Assembly: GCF_037893015.1 (NCBI RefSeq)
Contig: NC_133666.1
Location: 624,222,852-624,286,851, forward strand
DNA length: 64,000 nucleotides
From: Macrotis lagotis
Lineage: Eukaryota > Chordata > Mammalia > Peramelemorphia > Peramelidae
Direction of reading: 5' to 3'
Below are positions 1-10,556 of this stretch, piece after piece. A program made the translations under genes and the position numbers. The first letter of the stretch is position 1. Every line of letters starts with the position of its first letter. The notes under the pieces are model-generated. The model was not told the DNA's origin, did not search any database, and worked only from the letters and a program-made list of their open reading frames with translations.

Positions 1-365
1 TTGCTGTGTGACTGTGAAAATTACTTAATTTCTCTGATGCTCAATTTTCTCAACTGTAAAATGAGGACAGCCTGAATCTCAAAAGGTTGTTTTGAGGAGT
101 AGATCAGGAGGTAAATAGATGAAAAGTGTTTCAATATGTATTTAGAAGTGGTGACTAGGTGACACAGTGGATAGAGCACCGGCCCTGGAGTCAGGAGTAC
201 CTGAGTTCAAATCTGACCTCAGACACTTAATAATTGCCTAGCTGTGTGACCTTGGGCAAGTCACTTAACCCCATTGCCTTGCAAAAAAAAACCCCTAAAA
301 ATATGTATTTAGAGGATATAAACTTTAAAGTGTTGTATGAACACCAATAATTATTCATTATAATT
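1..365 (+). repeat. MIR, split by a SINE
   Basis: GCTGTGTGACTGTGAAAATTA, CTCAACTGTAAAATGAGGAC and AACTTTAAAGTGTTGTATGA are MIR-like; it is cut off by the window edge. Confidence 0.8.
147..299 (+). repeat. WSINE1-like SINE
   Basis: tRNA-like head, TTAATAATTGCCTAGCTGTG body, A-rich tail. Duplication AATATGTATTTAGA at 133-146 and 300-313. It splits an older MIR. Confidence 0.95.
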
Positions 366-770
366 GTTATAGCATGCCCATCGCCTCAGGCAGTGCATGG
401 TAGCATTGATCAAACTGCATAGACACACCCAGCTCCCTCTACAAGAGCTGGGTTGTTTGCTATATTGCCACAGTCAGCTCTCCAGGACCACAGAGCTAGA
501 ATGACAGCAGAGAATTTGGGAAAAAGTAGCAATGCTATTTGGTCACTGACGGTTGAAAATTCCTGGCTGAGGCAGAGCTAAATGGCAGCATCTTGGTTTC
601 CAGGCTTTTACACTGAGCATGTTGGGGACTTCCTTGGGATTCTGGCACAGTAAAACTAGCCAGTTATGGCCGAGTGAGCTGTTGTGCGATGCTAGGTAAG
701 AGAAGGACTCATTAGGAGACTGAACCAACCCCAACCAAATGAATTGCAACCAAATGAACTTTGAAGAGTT
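366..770. other. Unassigned stretch
   Basis: No gene or repeat recognised; the short open frames look like chance. Confidence 0.5.
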
Positions 771-785
771 GGAAGAGCTACTTTA

Positions 786-955
786 TTTTTTATTTATTTA
801 TTTTTTTTAGGTTTTTTTGCAAGGCAAAGGGGGTTAAGCGGCTTGCCCAAGGCCACACAGCTAGGTAATTATTAAGTATCTGAGACTGGATTTGAACCCA
901 GGTACTCCTGACTCCAAGGCCGGCGCTTTATCCACTACACCACCTAGCCGCCCCA
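786..955 (-). repeat. WSINE1-like SINE
   Basis: Perfect 15-bp duplication GGAAGAGCTACTTTA at 771-785 and 956-970. Confidence 0.95.
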
Positions 956-970
956 GGAAGAGCTACTTTA

Positions 971-1465
971 AATCCAGCAACTGCAGCTGCCGAAACAGCT
1001 GAGGCTGGTAAGGAACCAGTCTGATCTGCCCAACTGCCAAGATACTATGTCCTGCAAGGAAGAGAGCAACTTGTCCATTGGCTCTATGACCCCCCTAAAA
1101 TGAAACTTGTAGGTGAGGAATGATATTAGTAAACACTTTATGCTTGAGTCTACTCTTTCCAGGGACTGAAGCGATAGAGGAGAGGTGTCCCAATTACAGA
1201 AGTTTTAGCTATATCTTCTGTTCTAGCTATATCTTCTTAGTAAATATAAAAGATGTCAATTGATTGCTATTGGGGTGCACACTGGATGGGGGCTCATGAA
1301 TGATAATACTAGAGAAACCTTCTGACCCCTCAGGATTATCACAAGAACTCTGTGGAGAGCAGCTGCCCTCTGAGAAACCAATCAGATAATCTGAATATGA
1401 ATTGGAAGCGTGAGCCCTCTGGCATTTATGCTATATTTATGAACTTCTACCCATTGATAATCCCA
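971..1465. other. Unassigned stretch
   Basis: Nothing recognised apart from low-complexity tracts. Confidence 0.5.
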
Positions 1466-1752
1466 TAGATTGGCACAGTGGATAGAGCACTGGCCTTGAA
1501 ATCAGGACAGGAGTTCAAATCCAGCCTCTGATGTTTACTAGTTGTGTGACCTTGGATAAGTCACTCAACCCTGATTGCTCCACATCCAGGGCCATCTCCA
1601 GTCATCCTGATTCATATCTGGCCACTGGACCCAGATGACACTGGAGGGGAAGGTGAGGTCCATAAATTAGCAAAGCACCCCCTCTCTCAGATCCAATTCA
1701 TGTGCTTGTCATGGCATTATCTCCTTGATGTTGTGGTCTTCTGTTAAAAAAA
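1466..1752 (+). repeat. Older tRNA-headed SINE, second family
   Basis: SINE head followed by CCAGTCATCCTGATTCATAT and CATGGCATTATCTCCTTGAT, a 3' half not found in the WSINE1-like copies. The same family recurs at 8727-8984 and 12484-12650. Confidence 0.75.
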
Positions 1753-1754
1753 AT

Positions 1755-1925
1755 TGTGTGTGTGTGTGTGGGGGGGGGGGGGCAACTACGTGGTGCAGTG
1801 GATAGAGTACTGGCCCTGGAGTCAGGAAGACCTGAGTTCAAATCCAATCTCAGACTCTTAATAATTGCCTAACTGTGTGACCTTGGGCAAGTCACTCAAA
1901 ATCCCATTGCCTTAAATAAAAAATA
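1755..1925 (+). repeat. (GT)n-G run and older WSINE1-like SINE
   Basis: (GT)n at 1755-1770 and a G run to about 1782, followed by a diverged SINE ending in AAATAAAAAATA. Confidence 0.8.
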
Positions 1926-2635
1926 TTTTGGATACCTTGTGAATAGTGTGGTCAGATTTCCCAGAGACCCCTTGGGAAACTTTTGCCATTGCCTTGAAGT
2001 AAGTTGCTTAAACAGAAGAACTACTGGCTCCAATAAAAAAAAAAGCATCCACAGCTAAAAATGTTATTTCCAGACCCTGAGTCAGGATTAGCCATGGAAT
2101 ATCTCAACTCTGGGAAAGCAATCTTTGGAGGGGTTAGCTAAATCCATTTGGAATGAATTAGCTCAGGCAGACAAAGCTACCAGCCTGTCTCCATTTATCT
2201 GGCAATGTGTGTACTTCAAGTCCTATCTTTGGTCATGGCCAGCCTTGTAATAGCCTGGCACAAACTTAACCTCTGTTATGAGATAGTTAACACAAAATAG
2301 TAAAATCCATTGCAAATCAAAAGTTGCCTACCTAGTTTATTTTCTCCTTCAAATGGTAGATTTCCATCCAGACAGGGAAGTCAACTACAAATCATGTGCT
2401 TGCCACCCCAAGCTAGATGCTAGTCCTCCTCTCACCTTCTATCCCAGACCAAAGTTAACTTACCAGTCATCTCATTGTGCATCTCCTTCTGATTCTAAGG
2501 ATTGAACTGCCAAACATTGTGGGTCCTACCTATCTCAGATTTGAACTCCATGAGATGGTAAGTATCTCAGAGACCCTGTTCCAATCCCAGTGCTTTGTCA
2601 TTAGGGTTTTGGGACCTATTATTTCCTTGGTGTTG
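1926..2635. other. Unassigned stretch
   Basis: No repeat or coding exon recognised. Confidence 0.5.
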
Positions 2636-2644
2636 AGCAATGAT

Positions 2645-3015
2645 GTCAAACTCAAATAGAAATGGAGCCACTAAACTGCAATAAGGATTTACAAGGGCTA
2701 CATAGTGACTTAGTTTTAAAATATGATGTTATCTATGTTTTATTCTAATCTTATTTAATTTGTTAAATATTTCCCAATTAAATTTTTTTTTCAAGGCAAT
2801 GGGGTTAAGTGGCTTGCCCAAGGCCACACAGCTAGGTAATTAAGTGTCTGAGGCCAGATTTGAACTCAGGTACTACTGACTCCAGGGCTGGTGCTCTATC
2901 CACTGTGCCACCTAGCCACCCCCTAATTACATTTTAATCCACTTCAGTGCCCTGAGAGTATTGCTGCATGAGGCCCACAGGACACTGGGAGTTTTGCTGC
3001 ATGGGTCATGCTTGA
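2645..3015 (+). repeat. hAT-like non-autonomous DNA transposon, split by a SINE
   Basis: Starts TGTCAAACTCAAATAG and ends GCTTGACACC, inverted ends common to a short mammalian hAT-type repeat. The body has TTTGTTAAATATTTCCCAATTA. Related diverged pieces lie near 32880-32970, 34205-34320 and 53150-53240. Confidence 0.5.
2782..2922 (-). repeat. WSINE1-like SINE
   Basis: Full antisense copy (TTGCCCAAGGCCACACAGCT, GTGCCACCTAGCCACCCC) inside the hAT-like repeat. Confidence 0.93.
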
Positions 3016-3079
3016 CACCTCTTATGTAGGGGGTTTCTGAGTTTTGGTAGCTGTTCTACAACTTACAGTCTTAGAATTG

Positions 3080-3190
3080 GAGTCCTAGGTGTTCTCCATC
3101 AGTATATTTCATAGGTAGGACTTGAACCCAGGTCCTCCTAACTTCAAGGCTGGCTATACAATGGAGTGGTATGCCTCTTACACCACGGGC
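3080..3190 (-). repeat. MIR-related fragment
   Basis: TAGGACTTGAACCCAGGTCC and the following TCCTAACTTCAAGGCTGGC are the antisense CORE-SINE/MIR body. Confidence 0.6.
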
Positions 3191-3615
3191 AGTTCATGTA
3201 TAAACTCTAACCTGAACCAGTGACCCAAGGACCTAAAATTTCTATGGGCTTTGTGAGGAGAACCCTGAGATCCTTAGCCTAAATATAATGAATTCTCCAC
3301 TCTTCCCTGCAGTTCTGGGGTGGAGTGGATTCAAACAGCAAAATTCAGGCATTATATGGACTCTGGGAAGGTTATCATTTTTTACTTCCAACATTTCCAA
3401 ACTGCATGTGGTTGTCAGGCTGCTCTTGTTCCTCCTCAGGACCAAGACTACCAGGATATACTTATCATGGTCAAGGCTATGAGTCCTATAAAAACCTTTG
3501 ATTTCATAGAGAGGATGGACCTGTGAAAATTCATAGAGAACTGGAACAATGAATTGGGCCCTCCCCTTCCCCATCCCACCTCTGGTGCCCTTCATGAAAA
3601 AGAAAAACAAAGCTA
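3191..3615. other. Unassigned stretch
   Basis: Overlapping short open frames on both strands look like chance; no domain seen. Confidence 0.5.
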
Positions 3616-3624
3616 AGGTTGTCT

Positions 3625-3835
3625 TGTAATGTGTTGCTGTTCAACTGGGTCTGACTCTTCATGACCTGCTGTGTTTCCTGATAAAGATGCTGGAGAGATT
3701 TGCCATTTTTTTAATCCAGGATTAAGGCAGAGGTTAAGGGACTTGCCCAGGGTCATGAAGTTAGTAAGTGTCCAAAGGCACATGGGAATCCAGTCTTCCT
3801 GGTTCTAGGCCTAGCTGCTCTATCCATGATTATCC
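3625..3835 (-). repeat. Mar1-like CORE-SINE, old
   Basis: GACTCTTCATGACC, GCTGGAGAGATTTGCCATTT, GGACTTGCCCAGGGTCATGA and TAGCTGCTCTATCC follow the antisense order of this family. Confidence 0.75.
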
Positions 3836-3924
3836 AAGGCAAATGCTACCATATGGAGGCCTCAGAAAAATGCTTCATAGAAATACCTAAATCTGAAGCT
3901 CAATTAAAGTTAACGATCTTTAAC

Positions 3925-4345
3925 TGGTTGCTGGGGATACAAAACAAAACAAAAGCTAGTCTAGTCCTTAAGAAAATTAGATTCTTTTGTGAAGGAACTA
4001 GATGAACCCAAATCAATATAAAGTAATTTCCGAGGATGGAGGGAATCTCTAAGAGCAAGGCCTCTGGAAGGAGGTAACACCTGAAGCTGAGTCGTACAGG
4101 GAGCTACAGTCTCCGGGGTGGGGTGGGTTGGAGGTGGGGGTGTTGGAGCAATGTGAGGACCGAGAACATGTTAGGAACCGGGGACAGCCAGCGCAAAGGA
4201 CAGTCGCTAAGGAAGGAGACAGAATGTCTGGGACAGAGAACCGCAAGGAGACCAAGATGGCTGGGAATTATAAGGGTATGTGAGAGGAGTCAGGCTGGAA
4301 AGATAGGCTGGAGCCAGTTTAAATGCCAGAAGAAGTCTCGAAATC
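3925..4345 (-). repeat. L2 LINE fragment
   Basis: Antisense L2 3' region: CTGGGGATACAAAACAAAAC, then GGACAGCCAGCGCAAAGGAC and GCTGGAAAGATAGGCTGGAG. Confidence 0.7.
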
Positions 4346-4526
4346 TCACCTCCGAGCCCGCTCGGCCAGAAGGGAAACCTCTGAGCACCTGGAGGCGAAG
4401 TTCAAGAGGATGTTCAAGTCCCACAGCCAGAAAGGAGAGCCTCTCACCTCTCCAGTGGCGGCCAATAGAAAGCCCAATAAACACTTAAAATAACACTTAA
4501 TACAACACTTAAAAAGGGGATGGTGT

Positions 4527-4690
4527 CGGGACAGCTAGGTGGCATAGTGCATAGAGCACTGGCCTTGGAGTCAGGAGTACATGAGTTCAAATCCAGCCTC
4601 AGACACTTAATAATTACCTAGCTGTGTGGCCTTGGACAAGCCACTTAACCCCATTGCCTTGCAAAAACCTTGGAAAAAACCCCTCAAAGC
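4527..4690 (+). repeat. WSINE1-like SINE
   Basis: Near-perfect duplication AAAGGGGATGGTGT (4513-4526) and AAAGGGGGTGGTGT (4691-4704). Confidence 0.94.
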
Positions 4691-4739
4691 AAAGGGGGTG
4701 GTGTGGACAGAGATCCGATTCCTAAATCCTCCTACCTAC

Positions 4740-4930
4740 AGAAAGCTGGGATTGGAGGCGGGGCTAGGGCAGGAGGGGGCGGGCAGCAGGGTTGGGCCTG
4801 GGATTGAGGAGTGGGCCTAGGGCTGCGGTGGGTCTGGGTTTAGAACAAAGTGGGGAGATTGGACTAGGGTTGAAAACTGGGGCTAGGGCTTCGGTTGGTG
4901 GGTGGGGCTGGGCCTAGGGCCTGGTTTTAG
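4740..4930 (+). repeat. G-rich degenerate GGGCTAGGG repeat
   Basis: Repeated GGGGCTAGGG, GGGCCTAGGG and GGACTAGGG units; local GC is well above the flanks. No coding frame. Confidence 0.65.
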
Positions 4931-5300
4931 AGCTGGATGAAGGCAAGTCCAGAGTTCTCAGCACCTAGATTGTGATGCCAGCCTTGCTGTTAGTGACATT
5001 CGGGCCTTGAATTTCCTTGGAACAGATCCCAAGGAGTCGGGTCTAGGTAAAGTCCTGGAGAGCTGGGCTTTCAGGATTGCCAGTGGTCCTGATTTGCAAC
5101 CCTTTCCTGGGACACAACCTGTCCCTGTCAAGGCTCCAGATTGAGAGTCGGTTCTCTACAACCTGCCAGTTTCCCTAAACTTTCTGTGACCCGAAGCCGA
5201 GTCTCTCCTTGGAGGAGTGAGTGCTGCCCACCTAGGGAGCCAAGTGCACACCGGCCCGGGTCTGTTGGAGGATTTGTTATCTCGGTGGTGAGGCAGTTGC
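4931..5300. other. Unassigned GC-richer stretch
   Basis: No repeat or exon recognised. Confidence 0.45.
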
Positions 5301-5302
5301 AA

Positions 5303-5750
5303 AGTCAGTTTAATAAACGTTTATTAGATGCCTAAGATAGACCCAGACACTGTACTAGGCACTGAATTCAGATATGAAAAAGACAGTTCCTGTCCTCAAG
5401 GAGTTTACAATCTAATGGGATAGTGGAGGTGGGTGGGGAAAGAATAGGGGTTAAAAGCACCAGTGGAGCTGAAATGAAGCTGATCTGCTGATAGAAATAG
5501 AAGATTACCTGGAAAATTCTGAGCCTTCAGTCAATCAACAAATATTTATGAAGATCCTCTTGGGGATAGAAAAAGAGACAAAAAGAAAATCCTTGTCTTC
5601 TAAGTGATTATACTCTAGTGGGAAGACAACATGCAACAAATAAATATAACAAATTATATGCTGGATAAATAGTAAATAATTAACTACGAAAAGGCACTGG
5701 AATTTCTTAATTGGGAAAGTCTCCTGTAAAAGGTAGGATTTTTTTCTTTG
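5303..5750 (-). repeat. Two L2 3'-end fragments in tandem
   Basis: TTTAATAAACGTTTATTAGA with TCCTGTCCTCAAGGAGTTTA, then again from 5535 CAACAAATATTTATGAAG with TTGTCTTCTAAGTGATTATA. Both are L2 3' ends in antisense. Confidence 0.8.
5637..5750. repeat. Long direct repeat, copy A (114 bp)
   Basis: CAAATAAATATAACAAATT through GGATTTTTTTCTTTG; matches 6065-6180 with a few differences. It is either an unusually long target-site duplication of the intervening LINE fragment or a local duplication. Confidence 0.8.
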
Positions 5751-6064
5751 TTTTTTTTTCAGGGCAGTGGTGGCTTGCATGTCACACAGCTGGGTGATTG
5801 CTGTGTGTATGGGGCCGGATTTGGGCTTGGGTGCTCCTGGCTCCGGAGCTAGTGCTCCATCCACTGCACCACCTGACCATACCTACAATTATTACTATTA
5901 TTTTTTAATTTTAATTTTTCTCTCCCCTTTACTTTATTGCTTATGACAGTCTATATTTTGGGGGAAGAGGTATTTTGTTTACTCTTAAGCAAGAATATTT
6001 TTATTAACGTATAAAAACATTTGTACAAAATAAGAATGAATAAATAAATTTAAAATTAAAAAAG
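5751..6064 (+). mobile_element. 3' fragment of the ORF1-only LINE
   Basis: SINE-like module plus tail, collinear with 20663-21000 (GGTATTTTGTTTACTCTTAA, then ACAAAATAAGAATGAATAAA). 5'-truncated. It interrupts an older L2 and is flanked by two copies of a 114-116 bp L2-derived segment. Confidence 0.85.
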
Positions 6065-6180
6065 CAAATAAATATAAACAAATTATATGCTGGATAAATA
6101 GTAAATAATTATGAAAAGGCACTGGAATTAAGAAGGGCTGGGAAAGTCTCCTGTAAAGGGTAGGATTTTTTTTTTCTTTG
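6065..6180. repeat. Long direct repeat, copy B (116 bp)
   Basis: Partner of 5637-5750; both contain TTATATGCTGGATAAATAG and AAAGTCTCCTGTAAA. Confidence 0.8.
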
Positions 6181-6254
6181 ATTTTTGCAAAAAACAGTGT
6201 ATGTTGGAGTATATAGATGAAAACCAAGCATGTCTCTCTGCCCCCACTTCTCTC

Positions 6255-6385
6255 CATTGAGTTTTGGTAAATTCGTTTGTCTATATTTAATAGAATATGA
6301 GCACCTTGAGGGCCCAGACCTCCTCCTTTTGTACTGTATACAGTTAGTTCCAAGTAAGAGAAACTGAATAAATGCATATTGACTG
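6255..6385 (+). repeat. L2 3' end
   Basis: ATATGAGCACCTTGAGGGCC and GAATAAATGCATATTGACTG fit the sense L2 3' terminus. Confidence 0.65.
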
Positions 6386-6744
6386 AGCCCCTATAAAGTA
6401 GGTGTTCTTGGCAGCAGTGGAGTTGGGCAAAACTTTGGAAGGGATTTGGCTGAAGGGTTCTTGAGCTTCCAAAAAAACCCAACAAAAAAACCGAAGACAC
6501 TGAGTCCTTTGCATAGCCTAGAGCGGCTGAAGAGAAACCTCGGACTTTGCACTTTGCAGAGGAGACTTTCCGGGGATCTGTGGTCCAGCAGCACTTCCAT
6601 CTGAGACCAGCTCCCTCCTTTTGTGAGCACATCCTGAACCCTCGACCTGGGGCTAAGGGTGAGTCCTTATATATAAAGGTATGGAAATACTAGAGGCTAT
6701 CCTCATTATCATCATCACTATCATTAACAATAATAATATCATCC

Positions 6745-7020
6745 TAGAGGCAATAGGGAGCAACTGAAGGTTTTTGAGCAAGAGAAGAGTGATGTGTTCA
6801 AACTTATGCTTTAGAAATATCAGTTTGCCCCCTTTGTGAAGGATGCCTGTGGAGAGCGGGGAGAGACTAGAATCAGGGAGAGCACTCAGATCCAATAATC
6901 CAGGCAAGAGGTGAAGAGGGCATGAATTTGAGCATTTTAAGTGGAGAGAAGGGAATAGTACGTGAGAGCCTTATGAAGGTAGTTGGCAAGACTTTACAAT
7001 TGACTAGTTGGGGGTCTTGG
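6745..7020 (-). repeat. L2 LINE fragment
   Basis: AATAGGGAGCAACTGAAGGT, GAGCAAGAGAAGAGTGATGT and ATAATCCAGGCAAGAGGTGA match antisense L2 ORF2 sequence. Confidence 0.75.
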
Positions 7021-7430
7021 GAATACAACATTTACACAGTTAAATAGAACAGAATTTGAGGAGTGAGAGGGCACTCTCAGGATCAGGAAAGGCTTCCAAG
7101 AGGAGGAAGCACCTTAGCCTTGGAGGATGCTGGAGGTTCCAAGGGGTAGCACAAGTCAGTGAGTATCAACTTCTTTACTACTGTAAAAACCAGGACTAGT
7201 TGTCCCCGCTTCATAACTGCTGCAGCTGCTGGATATAAGGAGAGCTTCATTAACCAACAGAGACAGGATCTCAGAGCTATGACTTGACTCAAAGAGACAG
7301 ACTCTATCTGGTCCAAAGAAAACCATTTAATTTTAATTAAGTGAGCTCCCCAGGTATTGCCTTGAGGTGCACATAACTTTTAATGGGGATTAGGGGGAAG
7401 GGGAGAGACTGGGGGAATTGATGAGCTCAG
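7021..7430. other. Unassigned stretch
   Basis: Possible further decayed L2 at its start; otherwise nothing recognised. Confidence 0.4.
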
Positions 7431-7434
7431 TAGT

Positions 7435-7612
7435 GTTAGACTCTTCTGTTCTCCTTTTGGGGTTTTCTTAGCAAAGATATTAGAGTGGTTAGCCATTTCC
7501 TTCTCCAACTCTTTTTATAGATGAGGAAACTGAGGCAAACAGGGTTAAGTGACTTGCCCAGTCTTAAAGCAGAACCTCTGCACTAAATCCACTTTGACAC
7601 CTAGCTTTATGT
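7435..7612 (-). repeat. Mar1-like CORE-SINE
   Basis: GGGGTTTTCTTAGCAAAGAT, AGATGAGGAAACTGAGGCAA and AAGTGACTTGCCCAG are diagnostic antisense segments. Confidence 0.8.
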
Positions 7613-7666
7613 CATTTAGAAATTTGATAGATAGCTGACACCTGTTAATGTTTGTCTTTCATTTTC

Positions 7667-8709
7667 TTTTTTCTTTAAGATTTTCTTTATTTTGAGTTTT
7701 ACAATTTTTCCCCTAATCTTCCCCCACCCCAGAAGGCAGTCTATATTAGTCTTTAAATTGTTTCCATAGTATACATTGATCTAAGTTGAATTTGATGAGA
7801 GAGAAATCATATCCTTAAGGAAGAAAAATAAAGTGTAAGAGATAGCAGAATTACATAAGATAACTTTTTTTTCTAAATTAAAGGTCTTTGGTTTTTGTTC
7901 AAACTTCACGATTCTTTCTCTGGATACAGATGGCATTCTCCATCAAAGATAACCCCAAAATTGTCCCTGATTGTTGCACTGATGGAATGAGCAAGTCCAT
8001 CAAGGTTGGTCATCACCCCCATGTTTGCTGTTAGGGTGTACAATGTTTTTCTACTTCTGATCATCTCACTCAGCATCAGTTCATGCTTCCAGGTTTCCCT
8101 GAATTCCCATTCTTTGCCACCACAAACAGGGCCACTATGAATATTTTTGTACAGGTGATGTTTTTACCCTTTTTCATAATTTCTCCAGGGTATAAACCCA
8201 GTAGTGGTATTGCTGCATCAAAGGGTAGGCACATTTTTGTTGCCCCTCGAGTATAATTTTTTTTAGGTTTTTGCAAGGCAAATGGGGTTAAGTGGCTTGC
8301 CCAAGGCCACACAGCTAGGTAATTATTAAGTGTCTGAGACCAGATTTGAACCCAGGTACTCCTGACTCCAAGGCCAGTGCTTTATCCACTGCGCCACCTA
8401 GCTGCCCCCCCCCTTGAGTATAATTTCAAATTTCTCCCCAGAATAGCTGGATGAGTTCATAGCTCCACATTCAATGTATTAGTGTCCCAGATTTCCCACA
8501 TTCCTTCCAACATTGATCATTGTCCTTTCTGGTCATATTGGTCAGTCTGAGAGGTGCGAGGTGGTACCTCAGAGATGCTTTAATTTGCATTTCTCTAATA
8601 AGTAATGATCTAGAGCAGTTTTTCATATGACTATGGATCGCTTTGATTTCCTCATTTGTAAATTTCCTTTGCATATCCATTGTCCATTTGTCAATTGGGG
8701 AATGAATTT
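7667..8709 (-). mobile_element. 5'-truncated L1 3' end, nested inside a SINE
   Basis: The same L1 3' UTR and ORF2 tail as the copy at 14.2 kb (FIVALFVVAKN, IDKWTMDMQ). Flanks are GTTTGTCTTTCATTTTC (7650-7666) and GTTTGTCCTTCATTTTC (8710-8726). A WSINE1-like copy splits it at 8260-8412, and about 100 bp around 8090 is missing relative to its relatives. Confidence 0.88.
8260..8412 (-). repeat. WSINE1-like SINE inside the L1
   Basis: Duplication CTCGAGTATAATTT (8246-8259) and CTTGAGTATAATTT (8413-8426). Confidence 0.95.
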
Positions 8710-8999
8710 GTTTGTCCTTCATTTTCAAAGATCGCGACATTAGGGAGAAGATGCCATGACAAGCACATGAATTGGATTTGAGTGAGAGGGTGCCATGCTA
8801 AGTCACCAGCCTCACTTACTCCTCCAGGGCCAGATATGACTCAAGACACTTGGAGATGACTCTGGAGGTGACTTGCTCAAGTTCATGCAGCTAGTTAAGA
8901 GTCAAGAGTCTGAGACTGAATTCAAATTCCCATCCTTATGACTTCAAAGCCACTACTCTATCCACTGCACCACCTAGCTGCCCCAGCTGATGCCTGTTT

Positions 9000-9530
9000 G
9001 GCCTTTATCAAACTGATGAGGAGAGATAAACAAAAAAAAGAGGAAGAGAGAAAAAAGCATCAGTAAAACACTGAAAATATAGCAATGAGAATAGAAGCAA
9101 GTTCAGAAGATGACCCTAAAAATAGTCTTGTTATTATAGTGTTTAATTTAATATGCATTAAGAAAACAAATACATGAAATTTCACAATTTTATATAAAAA
9201 CTTATTTTTTCTTTGTATGCTGAAACATTTACTTTTGTTGATGTTTATTAAGTTAATAAAAAAAATTTGATGTAAAAAATGGTTCCAACACTTAAGCTAT
9301 GATTTAAATCAGTTGTTGAAAACCTATGGGCTCCAGAAGAATTGTGACATTTGGAAATTTGATAGATAGCTGATATCTATTAGGCTTTTATCAAAGTCAC
9401 TAATAAAATGGATAGCAAGCAGGATAGCAAGCTCCAGGGGTCCCTGGAGCTCCTCAGATCACAGATTATGGAATTTCAGAGTTGGAAGAGATCTCAGTAT
9501 CTATCTGGAATAACCATTAAGGGGAGGGAA
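9000..9530. other. Unassigned stretch with a repeated motif
   Basis: GAAATTTGATAGATAGCTGA near 9356 repeats the sequence at 7617, with TTTATCAAA downstream in both. The two may be copies of one unnamed old repeat. A MIR-like piece (GGAATTTCAGAGTTGGAAGA) ends it. Confidence 0.45.
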
Positions 9531-9539
9531 AGAGAGGGA

Positions 9540-9660
9540 AGTCAAAGCATTAAGCATTTATTAAAGCAGGCACTTTACTAAGTGTCAAGAATATGCAGAA
9601 TGAATGAATCCTGCCAGTCAAGGAGTTCACAGTTTGTCTTGGGAGACTGTCACCAGGTCC
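9540..9660 (-). repeat. L2 3' end
   Basis: AAGCATTTATTAAAGCAGGC with AGTCAAGGAGTTCACAGTTT. Confidence 0.7.
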
Positions 9661-9864
9661 AACACTCTTCCCACTGTACCACAATGACTCTGATACCACA
9701 ATTCATTACAAATTGTTCTTGATGAAAAATGGGGAGAGAGATGAGCAGGATACAGTCCAAGCTGACTGACTGGCTGGACTTTTCATTAATAGTTTAATGC
9801 CAACACATTAGGTTTCTATGTAAAGCACTAGCAATTTTCTTGTACTCTATCAGACACATCTGGA

Positions 9865-10175
9865 ATATACTGTGTTCAATTCAGACAATGTTTAGCTTGG
9901 AAAAGAGAAAATTCAATGGGGATATGCTTTCTTCATATTGATCTCAAGGATTTTCACATGGAAGAGAAACTACATTTATTCTGTTTGATCACAGAGAGTA
10001 GGAATAGGAGTGATGACTGGAAATTTTGAAGAGGCAGATTTAGGTTTTGTGTCAGGAAAAGCTTTCAGACAATTAAATTTTTCTTATACTGAAAATGGGG
10101 GTACTTGGAGAGGTGATGGATTTCCTTCACTGGTAGTCTATAGGAAAAGGCTGATTATAATGTAGTAAGTACTCT
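9865..10175 (+). repeat. L3/CR1 LINE 3' region
   Basis: CTGGAATATACTGTGTTCAA, GTTTAGCTTGGAAAAGAGAA, AGAGTAGGAATAGGAGTGAT and TTCCTTCACTGGTAGTCTA follow the L3/CR1 3' end in order. Confidence 0.8.
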
Positions 10176-10376
10176 ACTTTTGTAAGATCTCTCCTATATC
10201 CCCCCTTTTCTCCTGACACTTCCACCACCTTGCTCATGCTCAAATACAGTTATGCTTTTAATCTGAGGGGTTTTGATCATCAAACTGTGGTTGTGGAAAT
10301 TTATTGTAATTTACTGGAAATTTGTGTTATGGAAATGCTTATTTTATTCCATAATTTGAAGAGACAATACATTTTT

Positions 10377-10543
10377 TATTTTTTATTTTTATTTTTAGGT
10401 TTTTGCAAGGCAATGGGGTTAAGTGGCTTGCCCAAAGCCACACAGCTAGGTAATTATTAAGCGTCTGAGGCCAGATTTGAACTCAGGTACTCCTGACTCC
10501 AGGGCCGGTGTTCAATCCACTGAGCCACCTAGCTGCCCCATAT
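10377..10543 (-). repeat. WSINE1-like SINE
   Basis: Perfect duplication ACAATACATTTTT at 10364-10376 and 10544-10556. Confidence 0.95.
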
Positions 10544-10556
10544 ACAATACATTTTT

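Larger units (their letters stand above)
7647..8984 (-). repeat. Older tRNA-headed SINE split by an L1
   Basis: SINE pieces 7647-7666 and 8727-8984 become continuous once the L1 and its duplication are removed. The SINE is flanked by AGCTGACACCTGTT (7633-7646) and AGCTGATGCCTGTT (8985-8998). Confidence 0.85.

Noticed and set aside
5985-6632. 215-codon minus-strand frame
   Set aside because: It runs through LINE tail, L2 and low-complexity sequence with no domain; chance openness.
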